Shown here: positions 40,701-52,700 of the stretch, piece after piece
Layout: every line of letters starts with the position of its first letter
Position numbering within the stretch: position 1 is the first letter of the stretch
Assembly (NCBI GenBank): GCA_036850595.1
Contig: CM072165.1
Location: 11,976,109 to 12,040,108 of the forward strand
Direction: 5' to 3'
Source: Rhyacichthys aspro
Taxonomy: Eukaryota > Chordata > Actinopteri > Gobiiformes > Rhyacichthyidae
DNA: 64,000 nt
Position numbers and translations under genes: made by a program
The notes under the pieces: model-generated
Databases searched by the model: none
Told to the model about the DNA's origin: nothing
Seen by the model: the letters and a program-made list of their open reading frames with translations, nothing else

Positions 40701-43700
40701 ATTCAGTAAGTATTTTTTGACTTGCACAGTATAAATAAATGAGAAATATTGCTTTGTTTCCAGGTCTGTATTTTTTCTTTCTCATTGAAGGGTTTATGCA
40801 TTAAAAGTAATAAAGAACACACATGGCTCTTTAAAAGTGTTGTATTAGCTAAACTTTTTATTACTAATGTCTAGCAACATATAAATTAAGACTATGAAGT
40901 TGCATATAGAGCATGTCTGTATAGCACATGTAGGCTTATTTGTATACCTCTACATTTACCAAAAATGATCAAAATGAAAATCAAATGGCTCATGAATTTA
41001 AAGGGATTATACTCTCAGCCTTTTCCAGTGAGAAATGCTTAGGCCAGTTTTTGTTTTTGTCACAATTAAAACCAGATGCCAAAGCAAAAGACACACACTC
41101 ACTGCATTAGTATCTGACACATTCATCCAATATCGTAACTAAAAACAACGAAGAAAGAAAAAGTGAAAACATGTGTGAGCTTTAAGATGTGATAGTTTTT
41201 TTCTTTTTTCTTCAGATCATCAATGAAATAGTTTTGTGTGTTGAGATTAAAGGAGCCCCTCAAGGCCTGATGAATAATTTATTGTGACTTGTTGACACTT
41301 CTGCATATATTGACTCTAGTTGTTCATATTAAAATGTCTTTCTATTTTTTCTCTCTCTCTTCCTCAGGTGCACAACTACAGCGGCCCCCTGCGCGTCCGC
41401 ATCTCGTTAGTCACAAAAAACGCGCCGCACAAGCCTCACCCCCATGAATTGGTGGGGAAAGACTGCAAACACGGCTACTACGAGGCCGACCTGCAGGAGA
41501 GACGAATACACAGGTGGAATATCTCAGCATATGATTGTGAATGTAGCTGAAACTTCAAAAGAAACATGCCAGCGAATCAAAGTGAGGTTGCCCTGGCCTA
41601 GATAGAAACCTCATCATTTGTGGGAGATGACGGCGTTGACAGTGGGTAAAAATAGAAGCTGGATACTATGTAACCAGGGTTTAGAGAGTGGAGTGGAACA
41701 TTAACAGCGCAAAGTGCTTGAAAGGCTTCAGTGAAGTGTTTATTAAAGTCACAAAGAAATAGAAATCTTACCTCAAGTGTTCTCTGAGAAGCATTTTTGA
41801 GTAAAAGTGTATTGTTTATACACTTTTACTATGCTGAAAGGTTTCCTGTAAGGGAAAAGACTGCACGTATAATGGCTCAAGGCAACAATAGATCAGTTTC
41901 TCGTCAGCGGCAAACAATAAATATTTAACCTGCCTTAAAAATCCACATTTAAACTGCATGTTTTACCCATGTTTTGATTACACAGCTCTTGCCCCCCCAT
42001 ATTTCAGTCTTTTTTTTTTTGCAAATTTAACGTTTTATCACAGTATCAGCAATTGCAATATCTGTAAGAAAGTGCTGGTATCACAGTCATTTTACTGTCA
42101 GACATTTACTCAAGTCTTTAAGCGAACTGTGGTGTGACTAAAGAAAAATGTCAACAAGTCCTTGCTTAGACTAGTTTAACTAGTTTAGTCCTTGGTTTTG
42201 TCCAGGTTTATTCCTTTTTTAGTTTTGATTTGTCCAGTGAAACTTGCTCCAGAGTCTTCAGTTTCGCCATATTTTAATATAAAAAAAAATCTTTTATTTT
42301 GTCAAAGAGAGCACTTATATATATCGCATAGGAGTTACTGGCAATTGATTCATCCATTTGCACGTCTTCTGAAGACGTGATTGTATTTTCAAGTAAGCCA
42401 AAAGACAGCTTACCTCTGTTTAATTATTTTCTGCTTTTCTGCAATTAGGCATGCCCTATTGTATGAAATCGGTAATAATATTGAGCCACATAAAAGAAAA
42501 GTTACCCACACAGATTCTAGTAAAACTTCAGAAGATAATCCTCATTCTTTACATTAAGGCAAACTGCTATTTATTCCCAGTTATATCTGCTGTTACATAT
42601 TTTTTCTCCAAATACTTGAATTTTGTTATTTTACAGTTTTATGCATACGTGTTGAAAGAGAAATAAAACTAGAAAACAGGATTTAATGGGTGCACTTTCA
42701 GTATATCTTTTCATACTACACTGTGCACAACAATTTTCATATGAGATGTTTAATGTAAATGTAACTCTGAGTGGTTTCTGTGGTCTTACACTGAACTTTG
42801 CTTTCAGTTTTCAGAATCTGGGCATCCAGTGTGTGAAGAAAAAGGATGTGAATGAAGCCATTACTTGCAGACTGCAGACCAATAATAACCCCTTCAACAG
42901 TGAGTAGTCTCGGTTTAAGCATGAGTGCACCACACAAAGCACGTCTGTACTGTTGGCCCACTGCCATTTGCCTCAGTTGTGTTCTCACGCTGTTTAGTAA
43001 TACATCTGTTTTGGGACAGTAAAGGTTTTGAAATAATTTACCAGATCATATAAATTCAAATAAAAGTGTTGTTACTGTGTAGTCATTTTCACTAATTACT
43101 CCATATTTAGTGAAAAGGCTACAAAAGAGTTACTTTAAATTTATTGTACAAATGTTGAACACCATTCTGGCTATTGGGAAACTCGGCCTGGTTGAACCTT
43201 TTTATTTGTTTACACCAACTCGAGACTACTAAGCTACTTAAACCTGCTCTGGATGTGTCAACTGCCCTCAGCTGAATTATGAATGATCAAAAGTAAACTA
43301 ATGGTCCTTATGGCATATATTTTAATCTGTTAATATATTGTATGTTTGTAAATCTATATTTAAAATATTTAGGCTTCACTGTCTCAACTTGCCACCTTTA
43401 AATTACTTAACCTTACAAAGGCATTATTAAATAGCTCTGAATATAGATAAATGGAGCTGTGTGAAAATGCAATATATTTTTAGCCATACACCCTGCAACC
43501 CACTAACAAGTTGAGAATAATGGAACTTGCATCTTGATAGAATATCACTTTACAAAGTTCACTTTAATGTGCATTTAAAACATAAAAGCCTCTATCAGGT
43601 GTGTCACTTCTCAGATACTCCTTTCATTGGGCTGCATTTCTATCCTCAGCAACTCAGCAGACATTAATTTACAATAAAACAAGATATCTGTAAAAAAAAA

Positions 43701-46700
43701 AAAAAAGGTAGGTAGCTCTAGATTAGACAGACAAAAAGTGGATTTTGTTCATTAATTCTTTGCCTCAGTGCCATTTAAATGTAAGTCATCTGAAATTAAC
43801 CAGTGTCTGTTTCATTGGGCCGGCACAATATTAGAAAAACATACGATACGTGATAACTATTTTGAATGTTGCAATAACGATAAGAGCTGTGATATTTGAA
43901 TGCTGTTTGACAAATTGTTTAATTAATTAAATTTGATTTAGAAAATATAAAAGAATACAAGCCTCTGGACTTCCACTTCCACTCTTCAGAGTAGGAGCTA
44001 AATCAATATTAAAAATAGAACAAAATTAAGGCAAAACAGGTCTAAACTAACACTAAATATACAAATGAACCAGGTCTAAACCATTGATTGATTTTTGAGG
44101 CAAAATGTAAATGTCCATTATGTCACATAGAAGACCATAACCTTATTTCAATACAAGTCATTCTTACAGATACAGATGATCAATAATATTGCGCTAACGA
44201 TAAATTTGCTATATATTGTGCAGCCCTACATCACCTGCTTTTAGTTTCTGCTTAGTCCCTCTTTTGCACATAACTCTTACATTTCTAAATCAACCGCAGC
44301 TCTCTTAAAGTGGAAAATATCACTTTTAAATCAATTTCATGATATCTGTAATGATGATGTATCACAGGATAATGATTACGATATACAGGTAAAATTATAT
44401 ACTTACTATACAAAGGTTTCAAGTATGTTTTCAGGACATGCAGTGTTACTTATCTTGCTTATCTTTCTGCTATTTCAAAACAATTAAAATTAATGAGAAA
44501 AACACCCTGTAGTAGTACTAATCTAGACCTTAACCCTTCTGTCTAGACACACACAGCTCATATACACAGGTTGTGAACAGTAAGCAGCGTTACATTGCCG
44601 ATCTTGATCAGTGAGCCCAGAATGCATTGTTTGCCTAATGGATTCCTTCCCTTCCCTTAAGTGGTGTGTGAATAATGTCGCCGATAGCCTACATGTGACA
44701 GGATGCGTTGCCTGCCAGACTGTTGTGTTTTCAACCACACCCTCTCCCTTGCTGTGTCTTGGCTGCAGTTCCCGAGGCCAAGGTGTGGGAGGAGGAATTT
44801 GACCTGAATTCAGTCCGGCTCTGCTTCCAGGCGTCCATTACTCTGCCGACAGCGGAGCTGTTCCCGCTGGAGCCCGTGGTGTCGCAGCCGATATATGACA
44901 ACAGTGAGTCAGCAAAACAAACGCACACAATGACATTTTAAAAGGGGTTTAGAATGTAATGTACAGTAAATGCTGATATATTTTCAGTTGTGCTTCTGAT
45001 TCTCTTTTAGCCTTTAAATCCCTCAGTCTTTGTTCCTGTTTGGAGTCTGCATTTCTTGTCAGTATTGTTACTAATCCACAATGTTCCAACATGTCCCCTT
45101 TTGTAGTTGCTATCTTTGAGAAGTACTTAACTTGCTCTTAAAAATCTTGTAGTTTATGTAATGATGTACTCAAGACCAGGCTTGGCCATTCATTCTTGAT
45201 CAAGAACAACAAAGACCACACATTTTACATTTCACATCTTTCTTGTGACAGGACGATGTAATTCTCCCGTTATCACCAAACACTAACTTCTACAAGACTG
45301 GATATCGTCAAAAACGATTTTGGGCTGTTTAAATTTTAGAAACTATTCCTGTGTATCGTACATTGGTTTCGGTCTTCACTTGGTCTTATGCTGACATAAT
45401 CTTGTTCTTGACACGGTCTCAGTCTCTAAGTCTTGTCTTAGTCTCGATATACTCTGGTCTGGACGTCACTAGGTCTCGTACAATACATGGGAAATGGGAA
45501 ATTAAGGGTAAATTTATAACAATAACACAATAATGATTGATTTGAGGCCAGTCACAACAATAGCCACACTTTGCTTGCTACACTTTGCATGTGCCTCATG
45601 TTCCAGTGAGTGTTAGCTTTTGCAGCTGGTGTTTCATGTACCAAACTGTGCTGTTCCAGACCAACCCACACTGTCCTACTCAGTGGAAACGTGCCATACC
45701 AAACCGAGCCACACTGTCCTACTCAGTGGAAATGTGCCGTACCAAACCAACCCACACTGTCCTACTCAGTGGAAACATGACTTAAGTCTCCAGGTTTGCC
45801 AACCACAACCCAGCGGCCTCACCGTTTTCCTGCATTCACAGCTGCTTTTACGTCATCAGAAATCTCCAATTAAGTGTAATTAAATGGTACATTTTCTCTT
45901 CCGCAGGGGCTCCCAACACAGCTGAGCTAAAGATCTGCCGAGTCAACCGCAACTCGGGGAGCTGCAAAGGAGGAGACGAGATCTTCCTGCTGTGTGACAA
46001 AGTGCAAAAAGGTGACTTGGACTTTTTTACTTGCTTGAAACATGTCTCTGAGGCTTGCTTTCACATTCAGCAACCCCATATTTAGACCTCAGCAACGAAG
46101 AGCCCTGCCGGAAATGTGTTTACCGTTCACGCCCTCAAAATGAGTCGACAGTAGACTCGTAGCTCTCAGAACTGTGCTACTGTACGTACATTTATGGTAT
46201 GAGGAGGTGAAAGTACAGATGGTTTCAGAAGCAGTTTCTGTGCTCTTTTATTGGAAATCAAAGTTTGCACCCTTTCCTGCTTTTAATGTTGTGCTACCAA
46301 TCTTGTCATTTTTGCTTGTTATTGCAGTGGTTCTGAACTGGTCTTATCTTGGAGCCCAATTTTTTAATTATCAGTTTGTTGCAGCCCAAAAAAGTAAAAT
46401 CAGTAGCCATTACTTTCTTGTTGACATCAGTGTAGACCAATGACAACAGCTACTAGTATTTGCTGAACATTCTTATCTATTCTTATTTCTTATCTTAAAT
46501 CTTTTATGAAAAAGCTTAGACAATATCTTAAAGGCTATTTTTTCCACAGATCATTCTTCTCACGGCGTGACATTAGCTGATTAAACTGTTTTTCTCAAAT
46601 GCAAGAAAAGGCCAATGACCCACTTTTGGGGTCTGACGCACCATTTGGAGTGAGAATGCAGGCTTTGTTGCATCTCGTGGCTGTTTGAAATAATGACATG

Positions 46701-49700
46701 ACTTGTTTCTGTCAGAAGTCAAAGTCAGTTTTCAGGAAAGTGCATTCAACAAGTGGCAAAAGCAAATCCTTCAGTTACATATGTAAAAATATGCTGTAAA
46801 TTAATATGCCCTTTACTCAGAGAACTATTTTTTTTACCCCTCTTCTGCATTTGCTTCCCTTAGTGGAAGTTGTTGTTAGATCAATGTACTGTTTTTATGT
46901 GAAAATTTATGTAACATTTTTTTAGACAGAAATATGTCCTTTTTATTTTGGAGTTACAGAGGATATGTGGGTTAGTCCCAGTGGTACTTGGCACGATCAG
47001 TGAATTCTGACACACATTGCATCAGATAAGTGAAAACAGCCCTGAACTGTTGGCTCAGTGATTAAGTGTTTGGAGGTTGGCCTGTTGTTACTTTCACTGG
47101 AGGGAAAGCTGTCACATTTTAACTTTAAACAATAGCACATTTGAACTTTTGACAGCAAAGATAATTACAGGCTGTTGACAGGTTTGTGTTGCATTCCACT
47201 AAAGTGATGAACCTGCAAGACAGCTGCTAAAAACCGTTGAAGAATAAAACACCCTACTCACTGTCTCGCTCTGTTTGCTTTTCTCCCAGAGGACATCGAG
47301 GTGCGTTTTTTCCAGGACTCCTGGGAGGGAAAGGGTACATTCTCCCAGGCTGACGTCCACAGGCAGGTGGCCATCGTGTTCCGCACGCCACCGTACCATG
47401 ACACTAACCTCAACAAGCCGGTGAGCGTCAAGATGCAGCTGCGCCGGCCCTCAGACCGAGAAGTCAGCGAGCCCATGGACTTCCAGTACCTGCCCGTCGA
47501 CCCAGGTTAATAATAACGGCACACAGTTACACCTGTAGTTCTCAGTGCTTACTATAATGGGTGGTATTGGATAAGAGTAAGTTTAATTTAAAAAGACCGA
47601 CTACAATGATCTGGCATTACATCTATAGGTTAATACTAGGGCTAAATAAAAACTCAAAGACTGAACTACACCAGGACAAAATCTAGGTCTAAACCAGGTC
47701 TACATCAGGACAAAACTTGGGTCTAAACCAAGATAAAACAGGAGTAAACCAGGTCTATAACAGGATAAAACTTAGGTCTAAACCATGTCTGCACCAGGAC
47801 AAAACATGGGTCTAAACCACTTCTACACTAGAGCAAAACTTGGGTCTACCTTAGGTCTACAGCAGGACCAAACCTAGGCCACACCAGGATTTATTTAAAG
47901 TCTTTATTTGGTCGTACCACAGTTTAATTTCATTTCAAAAATCATGACCAGTTTCTTTCTATACAAATATTGCCATAACATTACATTTGAGATCTGTTCT
48001 GCAACCCTAATAGAATTTGTGATACATGCCCATTTTCATACTAAAACTATTTGTATTTTCCAATGTAGATGAGTACAGACTGACTGACAAGAGAAAGCGG
48101 ACAGGGGACATGTTCCAAAGTCTGAAGCTGGGACCAATGCTGTCTACCGGTGAGTTTTGTGTTTATTCCCTGTCGTTTCAATGTTAAGTGTTGCTTGGGT
48201 GGATTTTCACACTAACAAATTATATAACCTCATTATAAATCATTGTCATTTTGTGTCTTAATCTATCGTAGACTGAAATGTATTGCACTAGAATGGCAGG
48301 TTTGGCATTATATTTGTTGTATAATATTTCACTATGGTGTAAAATCACCAACAGTAGCTTAATTAGGCTTGCGTAGATATAACTAGCTTTGGTTAGGGCA
48401 GGAAAAAGAACAGCAATCATTTCACAATGGGACACAGTACATATATTCATTAATGTGTGAAATTCTACTGGTAGAAGTTACAAAGGTGACTGAGGGGTTA
48501 GGAATTAGGTTTTGGGCACAGTCCTCATCTCTGAATGTTACTACAATGCAGATTATGAACATAAGTACTGTTTTTATTTGTATTGTAATAGTGACTGTTT
48601 TGAATTGCAGCGTCCATCCCAGCTGACAGACGGCACATCAGCCCAGCGAGAAGAACGGTCACAGTCAAACCTCCAACAATGAATACACAACCAGGTGAGA
48701 TTCAAATTCAATACAACTTTATTAATACCAAAGGGAACGTCAGTTATATGGCAGTCAGGAGGAAGGAGTTCCCGTGGCATTGTGTTCTGCAGCTCACTGA
48801 TCTCAGACGTCCACTGGATGCGCTCTGTTGTTCAAAAGTCGAACGGAGGGGATGGTTCATGTTTTTCAGTATAGTGTCCGTCCTGTTGTGTGTCTGTTGC
48901 TTCACTGCTTCAATCAGAGCCTATGAAACTAATACCTACAGCATAGTTAAACCAGCCCTCTCTATACGATCTCAGACTTTGGTGGAAAAAAAAAAGATCC
49001 ATTACTGTATGATAAAACATTTACAGCAGTTTATTGTTTAAATTAAAAGACCTTAGCCATCTTTGAAAATATAGCCAGCTTTGGCCTTTCCTTTAAGGCA
49101 TGTCTTAATAACCTAATTAAGTATGTTGTGTATTTGGGAAGATTTAAGTTTTGGCAAACTTAAAGTGAATCATCATTTTCTGTTTAGTGCATATGGTGCT
49201 CATTGATTTAGAGAGAAGTGCAGTGTTCAAAAGTTTTTAAAGCATTATTACAAACAAGAAGAGTATGTTTTTTCATCCAAGTTTGGCAAACAAACTGAAG
49301 ACAAAATGTTCTAAAGTTATATTGGTTAACAATGTCCTGACTTTAAATCTCATTCAAACTATTACTAGTTTAAAAAAGGCTTTCATACATCCCAGAATAA
49401 CCTTTCAAAGCTAACAGAGTAAGTGCCAAATGTCTCTGAAGAGAACTGTTTACACTCCACTCTTGAAATAAATGCAATTGCAACTATGCTGCCTTATGAG
49501 ACCAGTCTTCAAAAAAGAATGCAACAAAATATTTCTTTGTTCCACACAGCACTGCTCTCATCATCTTTCCTGTTGTCTCCAGCAGCTGTGGTGCCCCCTG
49601 GTGCTGTGGGAGTGAAAGCCCAGCCTGTCTACTCGTACATCCAGCCTGGTCAGCAGTTCTCAGCTCCAACGAAAATGGACACCTCCTCCTCTCTCTCTGT

Positions 49701-50400
49701 TTCGGCGACAAGCCAAACCTGGAAAATCATGGAGACCCTGAACCTGGGCACCCAGCCTAAAGCTACTCCAGTACCCTACAAAATGAACCAGCCACCGGCC
49801 AGTGCCCCTTCTTCCTCCGCTGCCACCCAGGACTATTCAACGGTCAACCTGTCAGACCTTCATGAGTTCTTCCCCAACATATCCTCAGCCATAGGCCAGG
49901 ACACCCCAGCCTCACAGGGGAGTGCTTCATCCTCACAAACCAGCGGCTCTTTCACTCTCCAGAACCCTCAGTTTCAGGTGTACCAATCGATGGATGATGA
50001 TAATTTCCCCAGCTTTTCTGATGCCCAGGTTCCGTTAGATAGCCTTAACATGGACGACTTTGTGGACCTGCTGAATCCTGCGAACCACCACCAAGTAAGT
50101 GAGAGCGGGAATGACAGCTCAGCCCTGGGCCAGGCTGGATGCCATCAAGCAGCCACCAGCAGCTCGTCTAACGCCTGCCAAAACAGCGCCGCATCCCAGA
50201 ACAATTTGGAGCCAGTCGGCAACCCGGGCAGCACCTGGATGGATTACCCCACAAGTATCGTGGACTTGCTCAACAATGAGACCATGAATGACATTTTACC
50301 CAACAACAACAGCACTCGGCAACCCATGCACGATGAATTCGATGCATTTCCCTCCATCGATGACGAGCGCTTTCTTTCTATCTTAAACAGCGGAAGCTAA
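37701..50400 (+). CDS. rela: NF-kappaB subunit p65 (RelA), 11 coding exons
   Basis: Rel-family transcription factor, held in the cytoplasm by IkappaB and active in the nucleus. Coding exons: 37701-37707, 39792-39830, 40089-40234, 41368-41513, 42808-42899, 44769-44903, 45907-46011, 47290-47505, 48069-48149, 48611-48694, 49583-50400. They join in frame to 622 aa. The Rel homology domain begins near residue 20 with the DNA-contact loop RFRYKCEGRSAGSIPGE (Cys40 = human Cys38). The dimerisation/Ig-like domain runs through exons 7-8. Ser278 in RRPSDRE corresponds to human Ser276, a PKA/MSK1 site. A KRKR nuclear localisation signal is at 303-306. The C-terminal half is Ser/Gln/Asn-rich with two acidic-hydrophobic activation segments: FPSFSDAQVPLDSLNMDDF and the extreme C terminus DERFLSILNSGS, the TA1 counterpart. 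The C-terminal region is encoded by a single 818-nt exon. The N-terminal exon pair (MAGLYNSWGLAPLNP) differs from mammals, as is usual in fish. Confidence 0.95.
42030..42330 (-). repeat. MITE-like repeat, copy 6
   Basis: Shares the ttagttttgatttgtccagt ... tgctccagagtcttc ... caaagagagcac order with copy 3. It lies in rela intron 4. Confidence 0.55.
43820..44227 (+). repeat. MITE-like repeat, copy 7 (most complete)
   Basis: Opens gggccggcacaatattag and ends gctatatattgtgcagccct, inverted termini ~408 bp apart. It lies in rela intron 5. No coding potential. No convincing target-site duplication was found by eye. Confidence 0.7.
45657..45780. repeat. 43-bp minisatellite, about 3 copies
   Basis: cacactgtcctactcagtgg starts at 45667, 45710 and 45753, an exact 43-bp period with a few substitutions between units. 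It lies in rela intron 6. Confidence 0.9.
47637..48010. repeat. MITE-like repeat, copy 8, with internal ~34-bp array
   Basis: Opens agggctaaataaaaactc and ends tctgcaaccctaa. The interior is a run of aggtctaaaccaggtctaca / caggacaaaacttggg units spaced mostly 32-36 bp. The aggtctaaacc unit also occurs singly in copy 7, so the array has probably expanded inside the element. It lies in rela intron 8. Confidence 0.6.
48700..48840. repeat. Dispersed repeat fragment just inside rela intron 10
   Basis: attcaatacaactttattaa ... aagggaa is the pattern of a very common teleost interspersed repeat end. It begins only a few bases after the splice donor of the exon ending at 48694. Confidence 0.4.
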
Positions 50401-50970
50401 GCGGGCTTCCTTTCAGGACATCCTACTTCAATGTTCTTAGCACGTTCTCAGAACACTTACATCTGCCCTCGGAACGATGAATGCCAGAGACAGAATGTAG
50501 CAAAACCACTGCGGATATCTTGTTTGAATACAAGCAAGCCTTTTTTTAATCATGATGTTAAACAGCAGACTGCATGTCATATTTTGTAGCCCCTAATGTC
50601 CAGCATAAATCATTAACTTTAAATCACTGTGTTTGTGTAATGGTGGAAGGTTATGTACTTCCAAATTTAAGCTTTGCTAAATGTGTTTTCATCAATTTAT
50701 CCTACGCAGATATATTTTATATTGTCTTTCTGGTAGCTCTGGTCAGTGTTAATGTGATCATCTGTTCACAGCTTGTGCAACACAACTGTCCTGTAATTTT
50801 AAACCAATTATATTTTTGTAACATTATCAGGTCTATTGCTCAGTCTATGCAAAATAATTGTATTTTTTTGGAATTTCATGGATTTTTCTTTTTTCTGAAG
50901 ATCAGAAGTAACTGTAATACAGGTGCCTGTGTTGATATTGTGAACAAAATGTAATGAAGGTCTACGTGTA

Positions 50971-51106
50971 AATAAATATCAACACCCCACGTTTAGTACA
51001 TGCTCATAGCAAACATTGTAAAGAAAGTTAACACATCACTTTGAAGTCAGTTTTGGAATAGGTTATGTCATTTTTTGGTTTCAAATTAACACTTCTCTGC
51101 AATAAA
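50971..51106 (+). terminator. rela: Poly(A) signals of rela
   Basis: Two AATAAA hexamers, 50971-50976 and 51101-51106, end a 3' UTR of ~0.6-0.7 kb. The second is the more likely main signal. It lies 27 bp from the opposing c11orf68 signal. Confidence 0.6.
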
Positions 51107-51133
51107 GACAACTGTATAAACATAAAAGTACGA

Positions 51134-51139
51134 TTTATT
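51134..51139 (-). terminator. Poly(A) signal of the c11orf68 homologue
   Basis: TTTATT on the plus strand, ~250 bp beyond the stop codon of the minus-strand gene. Confidence 0.5.
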
Positions 51140-51386
51140 TTGGCAAATTTGTACAAAAGACATTGTGTCAAAATGAAATTCTGCACTGAATACACTGTCA
51201 TAGAAACTAAGGTCGCTTAATGTCTTTTCTCTCAACTTCAAAGTCTTAGGTCACAACAGCATTAAAGTAGAAATGAGAATCATAGTTTTTTGTCAATATG
51301 AAGAACTTAATACAAAAAAATCAACTACTGATTTTACAAACACAAACAAATGATGATAGTCTTTTTTTTTAGGCAAAAGATTATTT

Positions 51387-52130
51387 TTATGTTACTTCAA
51401 GGTTAGTGACCTTATTAACTATGTGTGAGCGCCGTGGCACACACTCCAGGTCAAATTTGCTCTCGAATATAGTTGGACAAAGCTTCCAGCGATTGTTTCG
51501 GTATATTCCCAGGTATGTGTAAACGTCTGGTTTGTATGAAAGTGGGCACTTGACTCCCGTGGCACGGATGACGGAGTCCAGCCGTACCACTTCACTCTCG
51601 TCTGTGAAGTTCTGGTTATAGGCACAAATGACTTGCTTTCCATCTGTTTTGGGGTTAAATGGGCTCACTTTGACAAGAGATATCTTCCCATCAAGGGCTG
51701 CTCTGGCGACACAGCTCCAGGCATGATCCAACTTAAACCCACAGTCCAAGTGCATTAGCCACTTTCCTGTGAGCACTCCATGGTTCAGGGCCAACTCTTT
51801 GACTGTCTCGAAAGTGATTGGTCGGCCACTGTCCAACAGCTTCTCCCAGCTTTCCTGAAGACCTGTGACATCTCCAACACTGGGACAGTGAGTTGGACCT
51901 AGCACAGCAATCCAGCCCACAGGACTCAAACCTCCCTCCTCGTCTCCATGTCTGTACACCTGCGACGGCCTGTTGCTCTCCAGCCAATCATCAAACTCTG
52001 ATCTGGGGGTTCTTCTCGAGTCGAAGACAATCCAGGGGTCCATGTCTGCAGCCATAGCCTCTGCAGCATATGTCTCTGCGGCAAATGAGGGCTCGCCCTC
52101 GCCATCAACTGGACCCTCTTCCTCCTCCAT
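51387..52130 (-). CDS. c11orf68: UPF0696 protein, C11orf68/BLES03 homologue
   Basis: A 247-aa protein encoded in one exon. The block AETYAAEAMAADMDPWIVFD, then GRPITFETVKELA, GKWLMHL, FKLDHAW, KPDVYTYLGIYRNNRW and LCPTIFESKF match the human C11orf68 family. The biochemical role is not established; the solved family member has an eIF4E-like fold, as I recall. The start at 52128-52130 (MEEEEGP) is chosen over the upstream in-frame ATG because a polypyrimidine tract and cag (cttttgacag on the minus strand) precede it by 27 bp. The upstream part of the ORF is therefore intron. A likely non-coding first exon ends at 52587 with a gtaagc donor. It is divergent from drap1 and convergent with rela. 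It is not eif1ad, another 11q13 gene. Confidence 0.9.
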   Translation of the reverse strand: MEEEEGPVDGEGEPSFAAETYAAEAMAADMDPWIVFDSRRTPRSEFDDWLESNRPSQVYRHGDEEGGLSPVGWIAVLGPTHCPSVGDVTGLQESWEKLLDSGRPITFETVKELALNHGVLTGKWLMHLDCGFKLDHAWSCVARAALDGKISLVKVSPFNPKTDGKQVICAYNQNFTDESEVVRLDSVIRATGVKCPLSYKPDVYTYLGIYRNNRWKLCPTIFESKFDLECVPRRSHIVNKVTNLEVT

Positions 52131-52586
52131 GATGTCTCGTAATTTAAGCGCTTGCCCTGTCAAAAGAGACAATCTTGTTAAAATATCACAAATATGATGA
52201 CATTGCAATAACAATACCGTACAGTGCGGTACAATGCCATATTTGTTTGTTGTTGTTGTTGCTATCTAGCGTCATGCCCATACTGTAGCGTTAACAGGAT
52301 AGCTAGTATTTTACACCAGCCAAATTTAGTGTTTAACAAGATTATGACGGCTACTTCAATCGTTTGTAAAGCTAATGCATACATGTGGCTATCACGCGAA
52401 CACACAACCGAGATAGCCAGTGCTTTGTCACAGCCGTTTAGCTAGCTAACCTAGCTTGCTGGACAGATTCGTCAGGAGACTTTTGTCTACTTTTCCAAGA
52501 GCTAACCCCACACTCCTTATACGTTATGTATAGTTAGCGTGTTCACAATAAAACATTTAAACAGTAAACGTAATTTTGAAGCTTAC

Positions 52587-52700
52587 CGTCACGCGGTAGT
52601 TTGTTGTGTTGCGCTCAGGCACTGTTTCAGTGCCAGCTGCAAGAGCGATATGACAAAACGAAACTCTTTGCTGCCCAACCTGCCACTGCCCGGGCTGGCG
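52587..52700 (-). other. c11orf68: Probable non-coding first exon of the c11orf68 homologue
   Basis: The minus strand shows ...accgcgtgacg|gtaagc with the donor at 52586-52581. This pairs with the acceptor before the coding exon and contains no ATG near its end. The upstream limit is unknown. Confidence 0.5.

Noticed and set aside
45657..45780. CRISPR-like direct repeats
   Set aside because: The units are contiguous tandem copies without unique spacers, in a vertebrate intron.
51387..52214. The longer 275-aa version of the c11orf68 ORF starting upstream
   Set aside because: A polypyrimidine tract and AG acceptor lie within it. The first 28 residues have no family similarity, while MEEEEGP... 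fits the expected start.
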